From NCBI RefSeq assembly GCF_019352175.1, contig NZ_JACBYI010000031.1, forward strand, positions 1 to 64,000: a stretch of DNA of 64,000 nucleotides, read 5' to 3'. Shown piece after piece: positions 51,322 through 59,287 of this stretch (positions within the stretch are counted from its first letter, which is position 1; each line of letters opens with the position of its first letter). The translations under genes were made by a program, and so were the position numbers. The stretch comes from Paenibacillus sp. S150. GTDB taxonomy: Bacteria > Bacillota > Bacilli > Paenibacillales > Paenibacillaceae. The notes below the pieces were generated by a model, which made no database searches, was not told where the DNA came from, and saw only the letters and a program-made list of their open reading frames with translations.

Positions 51322-52689
51322 TTATAAACCGGCAAGATAGCGGCAATATAGAATCATTTGCTTCACGGATGGCCTGATCTTCTGGTCATTCAGCGGAGTG
51401 TTGTCATTCTTGGAAGGCTTGGAATTTACTTCAAGAAGCCAGATTCTGCCTGACTGATCCAGGGCAAGATCGATGCCCAGTTCCCCGAAATGTGCGGGGA
51501 TATACGTTTCCACACCTCTGGCGATGGCCAGAGCCGCCCGGGGAAGCTGGACCTGCGAGCTTTCTTTGACACCGGAGGGCAGACTGCTCTTGGCGATGGC
51601 CTCGCGCACTGTGCTAAGCGTTCCGCCGCGGGCCAGATTCGAGACGAAATGATTGCTTCCGGCAGTGCGGGCGACAATAGAGGTGACGCACCATTTGCCG
51701 GTGCCGTTCTTTTGCACAAGGGCCCGGAAATCGACCGGCCGCCGTCCCAGCTCCATCAGGGGCAGGCCCTGCTGAATCTGGTAGCGTGTGGTTTTCATCT
51801 TGGGGGCGACGGATTGGAACAGCTTAGCCAGACTGGGATAGCTTTGTTTGCGCGTGCCGAGAGGTGTGGTGGACAACAGCCGGTAGCCGCCGCCTTCTTC
51901 TTTGGAAATGCGCAGAATTCCCTTGCCCAGACTGCCGCGAACAGGCTTGAGGAATACACTGTTATAGGTCGCGCACATTCTCTTCAGTACCGCAAAGCCG
52001 TTCAGGGCATGGGATTCCGGCAAATACCGCTGCAGGGTGGCATCATGGGCCAGCGCTTCAAATACCTCTGTTTTGTCTAGAAATTTTTCATTGAAAAAAT
52101 GTGTGCCATAGCGTGATTTTACATCCGCCAGAAAATGCTGTACGCTAGGTTTGTTCTCAACCTTTCGCGTGGTAAGCCGATTGTTGATCACATCGGCAAT
52201 TGGAAGACTCAGCTTCCGCCAGCCCTCATCGTATACCCAGCCCTGAATGGAAGAGCCTGGCGATTCCAGCGCTTCCGGGGTGAAGAAATATACATAGGCG
52301 CCTTGTGCATGGCAGGCATTGGTCAGCTCCCGGCAGAACATCGTGATTGGGCCAAACAGCCTGTCGGGATGATCCGGATGGTCGCGGCTCACCAGCACTC
52401 CGATCAGCGGTCCAAGGCGCAAGGTGCGGCTTCCTGGGCTGTAGGAGACATTAAGCGCCAGCCGTTGTCTCAAACCAAGCCGCCGCGCGAGTCCCTCGCT
52501 GATGCGCAGACTGTCGGATTTGGGAGCCGGAATGACAGTAATCTCCTGCCGGTAAGATCCGAAGGTGAGCTGGACGGTTCCGTGCACCGGTATTTTGAGC
52601 CTCTTCATGAATTTGTCGCCAAGCATTACAGCGTTTTCCTGCAGGATGCCCGAGTGGACCGTTTGAACCGGGATCTTGAACTTAGACAT
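51322..52689 (-). CDS. YheC/YheD-family ATP-grasp protein, paralogue 1 (long type), first gene of the operon
   Basis: This protein has 455 residues from ATG 52689 (MSKFKIPVQTVHSG), after GGAAGGAG. The extra N-terminal domain covers residues 1-95, ending LRLGPLIGVLVSRD. ATP-grasp landmarks are VFLKPVRGSLGKGILRIS and LGIDLALDQSGRIWLLEVNS. I see no convincing mother-cell sigma promoter upstream, though CATATGATGA near 52760 is slightly like a SigE -10. Confidence 0.9.
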   Translation of the reverse strand: MSKFKIPVQTVHSGILQENAVMLGDKFMKRLKIPVHGTVQLTFGSYRQEITVIPAPKSDSLRISEGLARRLGLRQRLALNVSYSPGSRTLRLGPLIGVLVSRDHPDHPDRLFGPITMFCRELTNACHAQGAYVYFFTPEALESPGSSIQGWVYDEGWRKLSLPIADVINNRLTTRKVENKPSVQHFLADVKSRYGTHFFNEKFLDKTEVFEALAHDATLQRYLPESHALNGFAVLKRMCATYNSVFLKPVRGSLGKGILRISKEEGGGYRLLSTTPLGTRKQSYPSLAKLFQSVAPKMKTTRYQIQQGLPLMELGRRPVDFRALVQKNGTGKWCVTSIVARTAGSNHFVSNLARGGTLSTVREAIAKSSLPSGVKESSQVQLPRAALAIARGVETYIPAHFGELGIDLALDQSGRIWLLEVNSKPSKNDNTPLNDQKIRPSVKQMILYCRYLAGL

Positions 52690-52865
52690 CGTGGATCTCC
52701 TTCCGGTAGGCAGCATGATGCCGGCTATTTGAATCTTAAGGGTTACATATCATTCATCATATGGAGACATCTGACCCTTGGTGATTGACCTATTCTGTAA
52801 AAAGCCGTGCCGGGCGCATTTCATCCGCCGGCAGCACGAAGAAAATCAGCAGGGCATGGGCGCAA

Positions 52866-53128
52866 ATTGTCCGCGAGGCTTCCAAAGTAAGTTTTCCGCG
52901 AAGTGAATTTCAGGAAGCGGAGGCTCACAAAACTTAAGCCAATGCTTCCGGAGCCAGTTTGCACGAAGCGGATTCACAGAAGCGCAGCTCACAAAACTTA
53001 AGCCAATGCTTCCGGAGCCAGTTTGCACGAAGCGGATTCACAGAAGCGCAGCTCACAAAACTTAAGCCAATGCTTTCGAAGCCAGTTTTGCACGAAGCGG
53101 CTTCACAGAAGCGCAGCTCACAAAACTT
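52866..53128. repeat. Tandem array 3: about four 64-bp units in the leader of yheA
   Basis: GCTCACAAAACTT occurs at 52923, 52987, 53051 and 53116 (periods 64, 64, 65). The unit also contains AAGCCAATGCTTCCGGAGCC and GCACGAAGCGGATTCACAGA. The first unit is degenerate; the last runs into the ribosome site of yheA, so the array duplicates that gene's own upstream sequence. It fills most of the 52690-53143 gap. Confidence 0.88.
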
Positions 53129-53143
53129 TTAGGGGGAATCATA

Positions 53144-53488
53144 ATGAACGTAATCGATAAGGCGCATGAACTGGCGCGGGCCATTAAGGACAGCAGCGAG
53201 GTAGCGGACATCACGAGCGCGATGAAGGTGATTGAAGCGGACCAGGAGAGCAAGCGGATGCTCGATAATTTCCGGCAGAACCAGATCGAGCTGCAGCAGC
53301 GGATGATGAGCGGTGAAATGCCTCCTCAGGAGGAAATGGAAAAGATGGAGAAGCTGTTTGAGGTGCTGAACCTGAATCTGGGCATCCGCCGTTTGTTCGA
53401 TGCGGAACGCCGCCTCAGCGTAGTCATTGAAGATGTGAACAAAATCATTACGGACAGCCTGACGCAAATGTACGGCGGGGCGCAATAA
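53144..53488 (+). CDS. yheA: YheA-like protein, UPF0342 / YlbF-YmcA family
   Basis: This 114-residue all-helical cytoplasmic protein reads MNVIDKAHELARAIKDSSEV, then an EADQESKRMLDNFRQNQIEL coiled-coil stretch, and ends in VIEDVNKIITDSLTQMYGGA. That pattern fits UPF0342 (YheA). In B. subtilis yheA is next to yheC and yheD, which matches this location. AGGGGG precedes the ATG by eight bases, right after the 64-bp tandem array. Related YlbF/YmcA proteins act in RNA processing and biofilm control; this one's role is unknown. Confidence 0.9.
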   Translation: MNVIDKAHELARAIKDSSEVADITSAMKVIEADQESKRMLDNFRQNQIELQQRMMSGEMPPQEEMEKMEKLFEVLNLNLGIRRLFDAERRLSVVIEDVNKIITDSLTQMYGGAQ

Positions 53489-53530
53489 ATTCGCGGCTGT
53501 CCGGCTTGTACAGGCAGTTCATAACATACG

Positions 53531-53590
53531 AAAAACAGGACGACGTTATCCACAGCCCCATTGGCTGAGAAGCGTCCTCCTGTTTTTTTT
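53531..53590 (+). terminator. Terminator of yheA
   Basis: AACAGGACGACG faces CGTCCTCCTGTT over a long loop, followed by eight T. The following 230 bases, to 53822, contain no gene I can support. Confidence 0.85.
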
Positions 53591-53822
53591 GCAGTTGCCC
53601 GAGCCGACTAAGATCAGCCGCAACTGGCCGTCACCGGCAGGCAGATGCACCCGATGCCGCCCGCATGAGGTATCCGCAGCGATGATCCCGGGCTTTGAAA
53701 TCCCCGTTGCGGACTACAGTCCGCTACTTCGGTCCCATAAGGAGATTTGCACGCCTGTTGCGGACTCGGCGGCCCGTTATTATGCTGAAATAAAGAGCAA
53801 TCCGCCCCGCAACAACCAGCAC

Positions 53823-54398
53823 CTATTCCTGCTTGCCCTGCACAGCGCAGAGCAGAATTCCTGCGGCCAGGGCAAGGCGGCGGTCGAGCAGGCCTTTGCG
53901 GTCCTCGGAGAAGTCGGCGATGATTTTGGTGACAAATGGATTGAAGTTCTGCCGGAAGGCGGGGATGGTGGTCTCCCCAAGCTCAATGTTATATTTCTGG
54001 GGAATCAGTGTAATGAACCGCCGCAGCAGCGCCATAAAGGTACTGTCTTCCTTGATTAAGCCGATCTCTGTATCCTGGCTGTCCAGCAGAATCCATTCGT
54101 CCTTCACAATCGATTTAAGTCCCTTGCGGCGCAGTGCGCCGAGGTGCTCGCCGGTCTCCGAATCATGGACATCATAGGTGGCGCTGAAATCGACCACATG
54201 GCGCGCCTTGATGCGCAACAGCTCTTTTTCCCTGCTCTCATCTGTGAACAAAGCGATGTCTTCCTTCAGCTTGAACGCTTTCATCTGCGAATACAGCACA
54301 AGCTCCTCCGAACCGTTGTAGATATGCAGCTTGGCTCCCATGATGGAGAAAACCTTTTTGCGGATAATGAACTCTGAATGGTTAAATGCGTTGTTCAA
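53823..54398 (-). CDS. LURP-one-related / tubby-like beta-barrel protein
   Basis: This 191-residue protein reads KLHIYNGSEELVLYSQMKAF, then FSATYDVHDSETGEHLGALR and KDEWILLDSQDTEIGLIKED, the alternating strand pattern of the LOR/scramblase-like barrel family. Bacterial members are uncharacterised and may bind lipid or act near the membrane. It starts at TTG 54398, seven bases after GGGAGGG. It stands alone, convergent with yheA. Confidence 0.75.
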   Translation of the reverse strand: MNNAFNHSEFIIRKKVFSIMGAKLHIYNGSEELVLYSQMKAFKLKEDIALFTDESREKELLRIKARHVVDFSATYDVHDSETGEHLGALRRKGLKSIVKDEWILLDSQDTEIGLIKEDSTFMALLRRFITLIPQKYNIELGETTIPAFRQNFNPFVTKIIADFSEDRKGLLDRRLALAAGILLCAVQGKQE

Positions 54399-54572
54399 TG
54401 GAAATCCCTCCCTGAATGCTTACATCATCTCATATCGCTGCCGCCCTTTGCCATAATAAACTCTCCGCCCTGCATGTTTTTTCCCGACTTGTCTCATAAT
54501 TCAGGCAGCCTGTTCATAGAGTAGAGATATAGATTCATTTGAACAACCTTGTGAGAGAAGGAGCTGTCTTCA

Positions 54573-54860
54573 ATGAAAAAAAGAAACAAATTCAAGCATG
54601 TCTTGTACATGCTGGCGGCACTGGCCATGCTGCTCTATGCGCTGCCGCAGCTGTCTTTTCAGAACGGACCCGGCTGGGTGCTCGGCTTCGGTGTGGCCTG
54701 GTGCATTTTTGCCTTTCTGGTCATTGCTTCGCATCTGCATTTCATCATCGGCGTGGATGAAGAGAAGCACAAGCAGCTGGAAGCCGTCCGCAGACACAAG
54801 CTGGAGCAGTGGCAGGGCAAGTGGAGTGAGGAACCGGCCAGAGCATCGCAAAGATCTTAG
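54573..54860 (+). CDS. Small two-helix membrane protein, unknown function
   Basis: This 95-residue protein has two hydrophobic helices (about 9-26 and 35-58, VLYMLAALAMLLYALPQL and WVLGFGVAWCIFAFLVI). They are followed by a charged C-terminal tail with EEKHKQLEAVRRHKLEQWQG, probably cytoplasmic. AAGGAG precedes the ATG by 10 bases. I do not recognise a named family. Confidence 0.75.
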   Translation: MKKRNKFKHVLYMLAALAMLLYALPQLSFQNGPGWVLGFGVAWCIFAFLVIASHLHFIIGVDEEKHKQLEAVRRHKLEQWQGKWSEEPARASQRS

Positions 54861-55026
54861 AATTGTACAATCTTCCATCCAATACGCCAGATCCTCTGAA
54901 TCCGCCAAAAGCAGCGGGGGCGGGGGATTTTTCATGCCTCTCTTAATCCAAGTGCTAGTCTTCCCAGGAGAGAAATCAGGATAATTGCAGCACTGTCCAT
55001 CTTCATCAAAATGCCCCGGCGGTCTG

Positions 55027-55056
55027 TTGTGCTCCTGCGTTCCAACCGTGTATAAT
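55027..55056 (+). promoter_or_regulatory. Promoter of ytoI
   Basis: TTGTGC (55027-55032), an 18-base spacer and TATAAT (55051-55056), 42 bases before the TTG start. Confidence 0.7.
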
Positions 55057-55097
55057 GGGTACAGAATAGTACAGATCGGAGCATGGGGGTGTAACAG

Positions 55098-56432
55098 TTG
55101 GAAGGTCAAGCCGATAACATTACCAAACATGAACAACTGCTGCAGCACATCGAAAGCCTGAAGGTAGGGACGAAAATTTCCGTCCGCAAGCTGGCCAGGG
55201 AAATGGGCGTCAGCGAAGGCACGGCATACCGTGCAGTGAAGGAGGCCGAGAATCTCGGCATCGTCATTACCAAGGAGCGGATCGGCACGGTGCGGGTGGA
55301 AAAGAAGCCGCGCAACATTTCCGAACAGCTGACCTTCGGGGATGTGGTCGATATCGTAGAGGGACATGTGCTGGGCGGAGCGAACGGGCTGAACAAGCAT
55401 CTTCATAAATATGTCATCGGCGCCATGAAGGTGGACGCCATGATCCGTTATATTGATGCCGACAGCCTGCTGATCGTGGGCAACCGCGAGGATGTGCATT
55501 CACTTGCGCTGGAGCAGGGAGCGGGGGTGCTTGTGACCGGGGGCTTCGGGACAAGCCGTGAGGTCAAAACGCTGGCGGATGAGCTGGATCTGCCTGTCAT
55601 TTCCTCCCGGCATGACACGTTTACCGTGGCTTCGATGATTAACCGGGCAATTTTTGACCGGCTGATCAAGAAAAAAATTATGCTGGTCGAAGATATTGTG
55701 GACAGCAAGCCGCGCCTGAACACACTCAAAATATCGAGCACGGTCGGCGAGCTGCGGCAGCTGTCGCTGGCCAGCGGAGAGCAGCGCTTTCCGGTGACGG
55801 ATGAATGGAACCGGGTTATCGGCATCGTGGGCCGCCGGGATGTGGAGGATCTTGCCGAGGGGCAGAGCATCGAGAAGGCCATGGTCCGCAGCCCGATCAC
55901 TGCCGCACTGCAGACCTCGCTGGCATCGGCGGCGCAGATTATGATGTGGGAGGGCATCGACTTCCTGCCGATCGTTGACCGCAACCGCAAGCTGGTTGGC
56001 TCACTGACCCGCAAAGAGGTGCTGCAGAGCCTGCGGGATGTCAGCAACCAGCCGCAGCTTGGCGAGACCTTCGACCATCTGATCTGGAACGGCTTTGCCG
56101 ACGAGCGGGATGAGGAGGGCAAGCTGTTTTTTCATGGCTTCATTACACCGCAGATGGCGACGGACCTGGGGACCATATCCGAAGGCGTATTGTCTACGCT
56201 GATGACGCTGTCCGCCTTCAAGGCAGCCAAGGATATCACCGGCAATGATTATGTGCTGGATAATATGTCTACCTATTTCATTCGTCCGGTTCAGATCGAG
56301 CACTCGATTATTGTGATGCCGAGGCTGCTGGAGATCAGCCGCCGGACCTGCAAGCTGGAAATAGAAATCAGCCACCTGGATACGCTGGTCGCCAAAGCGG
56401 TGCTGATGCTGCAGTCGATTGACCACGTCTGA
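55098..56432 (+). CDS. ytoI: YtoI-like regulator with HTH, DRTGG, CBS and HotDog domains
   Basis: This 444-residue cytoplasmic protein has a winged helix-turn-helix at residues 8-65 (ISVRKLAREMGVSEGTAYRA) and a DRTGG domain at about 75-180. A CBS pair at about 190-305 ends before VGSLTRKEVL, and a HotDog thioesterase-like domain lies at 325-440. CBS domains usually bind adenine nucleotides. The start is TTG 55098 after GGGGGTG. Gene order with ytpI, ytrI, ytrH and dnaE is as in B. subtilis, though here separated from ytpI by 1.5 kb of repeats and mobile elements. Confidence 0.9.
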   Translation: MEGQADNITKHEQLLQHIESLKVGTKISVRKLAREMGVSEGTAYRAVKEAENLGIVITKERIGTVRVEKKPRNISEQLTFGDVVDIVEGHVLGGANGLNKHLHKYVIGAMKVDAMIRYIDADSLLIVGNREDVHSLALEQGAGVLVTGGFGTSREVKTLADELDLPVISSRHDTFTVASMINRAIFDRLIKKKIMLVEDIVDSKPRLNTLKISSTVGELRQLSLASGEQRFPVTDEWNRVIGIVGRRDVEDLAEGQSIEKAMVRSPITAALQTSLASAAQIMMWEGIDFLPIVDRNRKLVGSLTRKEVLQSLRDVSNQPQLGETFDHLIWNGFADERDEEGKLFFHGFITPQMATDLGTISEGVLSTLMTLSAFKAAKDITGNDYVLDNMSTYFIRPVQIEHSIIVMPRLLEISRRTCKLEIEISHLDTLVAKAVLMLQSIDHV

Positions 56433-56553
56433 CGGCGGAGGGGCTGTGCAGGCTAACAAGCATTTGCAAGCCGGGGGCTTCGAACCGGCAGCTGCCGCTG
56501 CAGCTCCAATGGACTCTCTCTAAACGGCAATTCATGTTACATGCTGTATATGC

Positions 56554-56602
56554 AAAAAAAGACTATTCCGGGGCGGCTAAGTCAGCCGGGGATAGTCTTT
56601 TT
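56554..56602 (+). terminator. Terminator of ytoI
   Basis: AAAAAGACTAT pairs with ATAGTCTTTTT, enclosing CCGG/CCGG and GGC/GCC segments. Confidence 0.9.
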
Positions 56603-56782
56603 ACACTCTTGAGAATCAGTACGGCAGCGGCCGGTTCATTCAAGGGACAGGACTTGCACGAAATACATTTAGCACTGAAAATAGGCGGACATCCCTCTTT
56701 TTAAACATCCACGACCCGCTGGTAACAAATTCGGATAAAAATGTTGGCAGAGCTGCCAACCGTGGCATTTTCATATCAAAAT

Positions 56783-56878
56783 AGAAGACCCCCTTGCCGC
56801 TGCGCGATACCACTGAGGAATGAAATATCGCTGCGGCCGCGTTATTATAGGGCAGAATTTATAGGCTTGGCACACTAA
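56783..56878. repeat. Family A copy 7, left part (interrupted)
   Basis: ACTGAGGAATGAAATATCGC, TGCGGCCGCGTTATTATAGG and GCAGAATTTATAGGCTTGGC match 11029-11115. The copy breaks off at TAA (56876-56878) where element 1 begins and resumes at 57548. Confidence 0.85.
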
Positions 56879-57547
56879 GAACCTATCCCAAAATAAGTTA
56901 CCGGAAATGAACGGATCATACGCTTCTCCAAACGGTCTGAGCGCACGCGGAATGAAGCAAGGCTTCATAGTTCCGTGCCTTCTTTCAAGCGAACAACAGC
57001 CCGCATCCCTTTTTTCTGAGTGTCCAGTTTATAGGCACCCGTGTAGCGGGCTTTTTGGGCTTATCCCCTTGTGCAGGTGCGGAGTGGGCAAGCTGAGCGT
57101 CCGGCAGCTCCCTTCCCAACGCTGACTTCCACACTCCTTCGTATACTCTTTCTCGCTCGCTGTGTGAGATTATTCGCAAGATTACTGCAGCGCGCCCCAA
57201 AATAACGGCAGAAATGCCGCTGTTAAGGCGGGGATGGCCCGTATGCCCCGAATAACGGCAGAAATGCCGTTGTTGGGTCGGGGATGGCCCGTGTGTCCCG
57301 AAATAACGGCAGAAATGCCGTTGTTGGGTCGGGGATGGCCCGTGTGTCCCGAAATAACGGCAGAAATGCCGTTGTTGAGGCGAAGCTGGCCCGTATGCCC
57401 CGAAATAACGGCAGAAATGCCGTTGTTGGGTCGGGGATGGCCCGTATGCCCCGAAATAACGGCAGAAATGCCGTTATTGGAGCGAAACTGGCTACTCTTA
57501 CTTTTTTCTTACCCATAGTTCTTACTTATTTATTTTGGGATAGTCTC
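56879..57547. mobile_element. Inverted-repeat element 1 (669 bp, MITE-like or IS remnant)
   Basis: The left end GAACCTATCCCAAAATAAGT and the inverted right end GAGACTATCCCAAAATAAAT form about 20-bp terminal repeats with four mismatches. TAA flanks both sides (56876-56878 and 57548-57550), a three-base target duplication of the TNA kind made by some IS5-group elements. No transposase frame is visible. It interrupts a family A repeat and contains tandem array 2. Confidence 0.85.
57201..57498. repeat. Tandem array 2: six 50/51-bp hairpin units
   Basis: AATAACGGC-AGAAAT-GCCGTTGTT hairpins start at 57201, 57251, 57302, 57353, 57404 and 57455. Between them is GGGTCGGGGATGGCCCGT or GAGGCGAAGCTGGCCCGT, then ATGCCCCG. 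The GGCAGAAATGCC core and 51-bp period match array 1. Open frames with 17-residue repeats exist on both strands without ribosome sites. Confidence 0.9.
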
Positions 57548-57632
57548 TAAATGATCCTTCTATTTCTCGCTGAAACACTCCGTCCCTCATAAGGACGGTG
57601 CAGCCGTTTCTGCTTGAAAGATAAGAATTTAT
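57548..57632. repeat. Family A copy 7 right part and start of copy 8
   Basis: It resumes TAAATGATCCTTCTATTTCT, CTCGCTGAAACACTCCGTCC, TCATAAGGACGG, GCAGCCGTTTCTGCTTG, then GAAAGATAAGAATTTAT. There it is broken again by element 2 and continues TTTATATGTTTTGGGG at 57790. Confidence 0.85.
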
Positions 57633-57789
57633 CCTGAATTTCGAAAGTAAGTATCCACAATTCGTCTAAAAAGCTCTACACGAAGGGATTTTTTGCTAAA
57701 AACAGCTTGCACCACCAAATGGGTGAAGGAAAAAGAAGGGTTATCCCTTGTCCGATCTGGATTGGTTCAATTCACTTTCGAAATTCAGG
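57633..57789. mobile_element. Inverted-repeat element 2 (157-bp MITE)
   Basis: The ends CCTGAATTTCGAAAGT (57633-57648) and ACTTTCGAAATTCAGG (57774-57789) are perfect 16-bp inverted repeats. TTTAT is duplicated on both sides (57628-57632 and 57790-57794). Intact repeat copies such as 21761-21767 have a single TTTAT there. There is no coding capacity, so it must be moved by a transposase encoded elsewhere. Confidence 0.92.
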
Positions 57790-57805
57790 TTTATATGTTT
57801 TGGGG

Positions 57806-57862
57806 TCCCCGCAGAGTACCTGAGTCATCATCGAAGCCAAGGCCCCACTTTGCGGGGTTATT
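57806..57862. terminator. Hairpin between element 2 and ytpI
   Basis: CCCCGCA faces TTGCGGGG over a long loop, with TTATTTT on the plus side. It may end ytpI transcription on the minus strand, but the T-run suits the plus strand better. Confidence 0.45.
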
Positions 57863-57921
57863 TTGACTGTACCGAATACAACCGGCCGTTCGGCGGCCAA
57901 CGCATGATATCCAATCCCCGG

Positions 57922-58239
57922 CTATCCCTGGAATTTTGTCCCTTGTCTCCGGTTCCGGCTGTAGAACCCGTAGCTGCGCAGCCCGGAGAAGATGTTGAAC
58001 GCCCCGACCAGCAGAAAAGCCGCCTCGACAATCACGCTGCCCGTGGAGCCGCGGAACATGAACATGCAGATCAAAGAGAGCGATACGAGCATGGCGCCGA
58101 GCAGGATGTTCATCACGGAACGCTTCAAGCCTTTTTCCAAAGGGTCCTGCGCTCTGCGGGAGGAGAAGCTGTAAACGGCGGCACCCATCATACAGGCCAG
58201 CATCAGGATGAAGAGCGCATATTTGATGAACAGAATCAT
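57922..58239 (-). CDS. ytpI: YtpI-like membrane protein
   Basis: This 105-residue protein has three hydrophobic helices (about 5-24, 43-62 and 70-88) and a basic C-terminus (SYGFYSRNRRQGTKF). Its position between ytoI and ytrI and its length fit the YtpI family of unknown function. AAGGAG precedes the ATG. It lies 69 bases after the ytrI stop, in the same direction, probably in one operon with ytrH and ytrI. Confidence 0.85.
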   Translation of the reverse strand: MILFIKYALFILMLACMMGAAVYSFSSRRAQDPLEKGLKRSVMNILLGAMLVSLSLICMFMFRGSTGSVIVEAAFLLVGAFNIFSGLRSYGFYSRNRRQGTKFQG

Positions 58240-58308
58240 GGACAGGCAGCTCCTTTGCGGCGGAATATAGAAAGTCCTGTTTTGCCAACTATTGTACCAT
58301 GATTGTCC

Positions 58309-58812
58309 TCAAATGCGTCTATAGGGGCTGATTTCAACCCAGATTTGCAGCACGCCCTCCATGACGAGCATCGTGCGGATGCGGACAGCGTATTCCTTTT
58401 CGCGCACAATATAGATTTTGCCGTCCAGCAGCAGCCGGGCCAGCTTGCCGTCGGTATCGATATCGAACATGCTGCGCCCGCGCATCGGCTCCAGATCCGT
58501 GCTCATTTGGCTGATTATTTCCTTCACGGTAACCGGATCGAGAGCGGCAGCGCCCTCCCTGACCTTGCTCTCTTCCGTGCGCAGCTTGATTTCCCGGATT
58601 ACGGTAGAGGTGTTGTTGTATTTCTTGAGCGTCTGGATATCCTTCCGGTACTGCTCATTCTGCACGCGCAGTTCCTGATTATTCAGCCAGAGCACGTTAT
58701 AGCCCATATGAAAAATGGCATTGTACATAATGCTTCCCACAACCATTCCCAGCACGAAGACGGCGGAAATCTGTGAAAAGCGGCGGTATCGCCGAAACGG
58801 AGGAACCCTCAT
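58309..58812 (-). CDS. ytrI: Sporulation membrane protein YtrI
   Basis: This 167-residue protein has one N-terminal membrane helix (about 13-34, FSQISAVFVLGMVVGSIMYN). A coiled-coil segment follows (NNQELRVQNEQYRKDIQTLK, 45-64), then a beta-rich extracytoplasmic domain. In B. subtilis ytrI is made in the mother cell under SigE and is needed for efficient sporulation. The start is seven bases after ytrH. Confidence 0.9.
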   Translation of the reverse strand: MRVPPFRRYRRFSQISAVFVLGMVVGSIMYNAIFHMGYNVLWLNNQELRVQNEQYRKDIQTLKKYNNTSTVIREIKLRTEESKVREGAAALDPVTVKEIISQMSTDLEPMRGRSMFDIDTDGKLARLLLDGKIYIVREKEYAVRIRTMLVMEGVLQIWVEISPYRRI

Positions 58813-58819
58813 GGCGCGC

Positions 58820-59143
58820 TCACCCCTTGCCGCACACCCATTTGACCAGCTCGCTGCCCATATGAGCGCCCAGGAAGGCGAAGACTAAATAGAGAATTTG
58901 CTTGATCGCAGGGGAGAGATTGCCGCCCAGCATGTTGCTCTCGATGACCCGCATCGGATCGATGGTTCCGCCGACGGCGGCGGCCAGCGCCCAAATCTTG
59001 ATCCGGTCGGCTACCTCCAGCATGGTCTGAGTCGGAGGCTGCAGCGAGACTACGGCCCCGATGCCGCCCAGCATGGCCCCTCCCAGCACAATCCCGCAGG
59101 CAATGAAGAAATCGAGGACGGCTTTGCTCAAAAAAACGTTCAT
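58820..59143 (-). CDS. ytrH: Sporulation membrane protein YtrH
   Basis: This 107-residue protein reads MNVFLSKAVLDFFIACGIVL with three hydrophobic helices and the conserved LYLVFAFLGAHMGSELVKWV end. I start at ATG 59143 after AAAGGGG; the open frame continues 58 codons further into the dnaE promoter region without support. It is paired with ytrI and divergent from dnaE, as in B. subtilis. Confidence 0.92.
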   Translation of the reverse strand: MNVFLSKAVLDFFIACGIVLGGAMLGGIGAVVSLQPPTQTMLEVADRIKIWALAAAVGGTIDPMRVIESNMLGGNLSPAIKQILYLVFAFLGAHMGSELVKWVCGKG

Positions 59144-59287
59144 AACAAGGCCCCTTTCCGAACAAGGCCGTTCTTGACTCAGCCTGTCCTTGTGCTCTTT
59201 CTTCATTCTATGGGCGGCTCCCCCACTAATATGATAAAATAGTTTCATCTTATATTTTGATTTTGGAACCTGGAGGGAAGTGGGGAT

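Noticed and set aside
52740..52790. SigE or SigK promoter before the ATP-grasp operon
   Set aside because: CATATGATGA is only loosely like a SigE -10 and no matching -35 stands at the right distance.
57234..57550. Open frames with 17-residue repeats across array 2
   Set aside because: Same reasoning as array 1; frames are open on both strands and lack ribosome sites.
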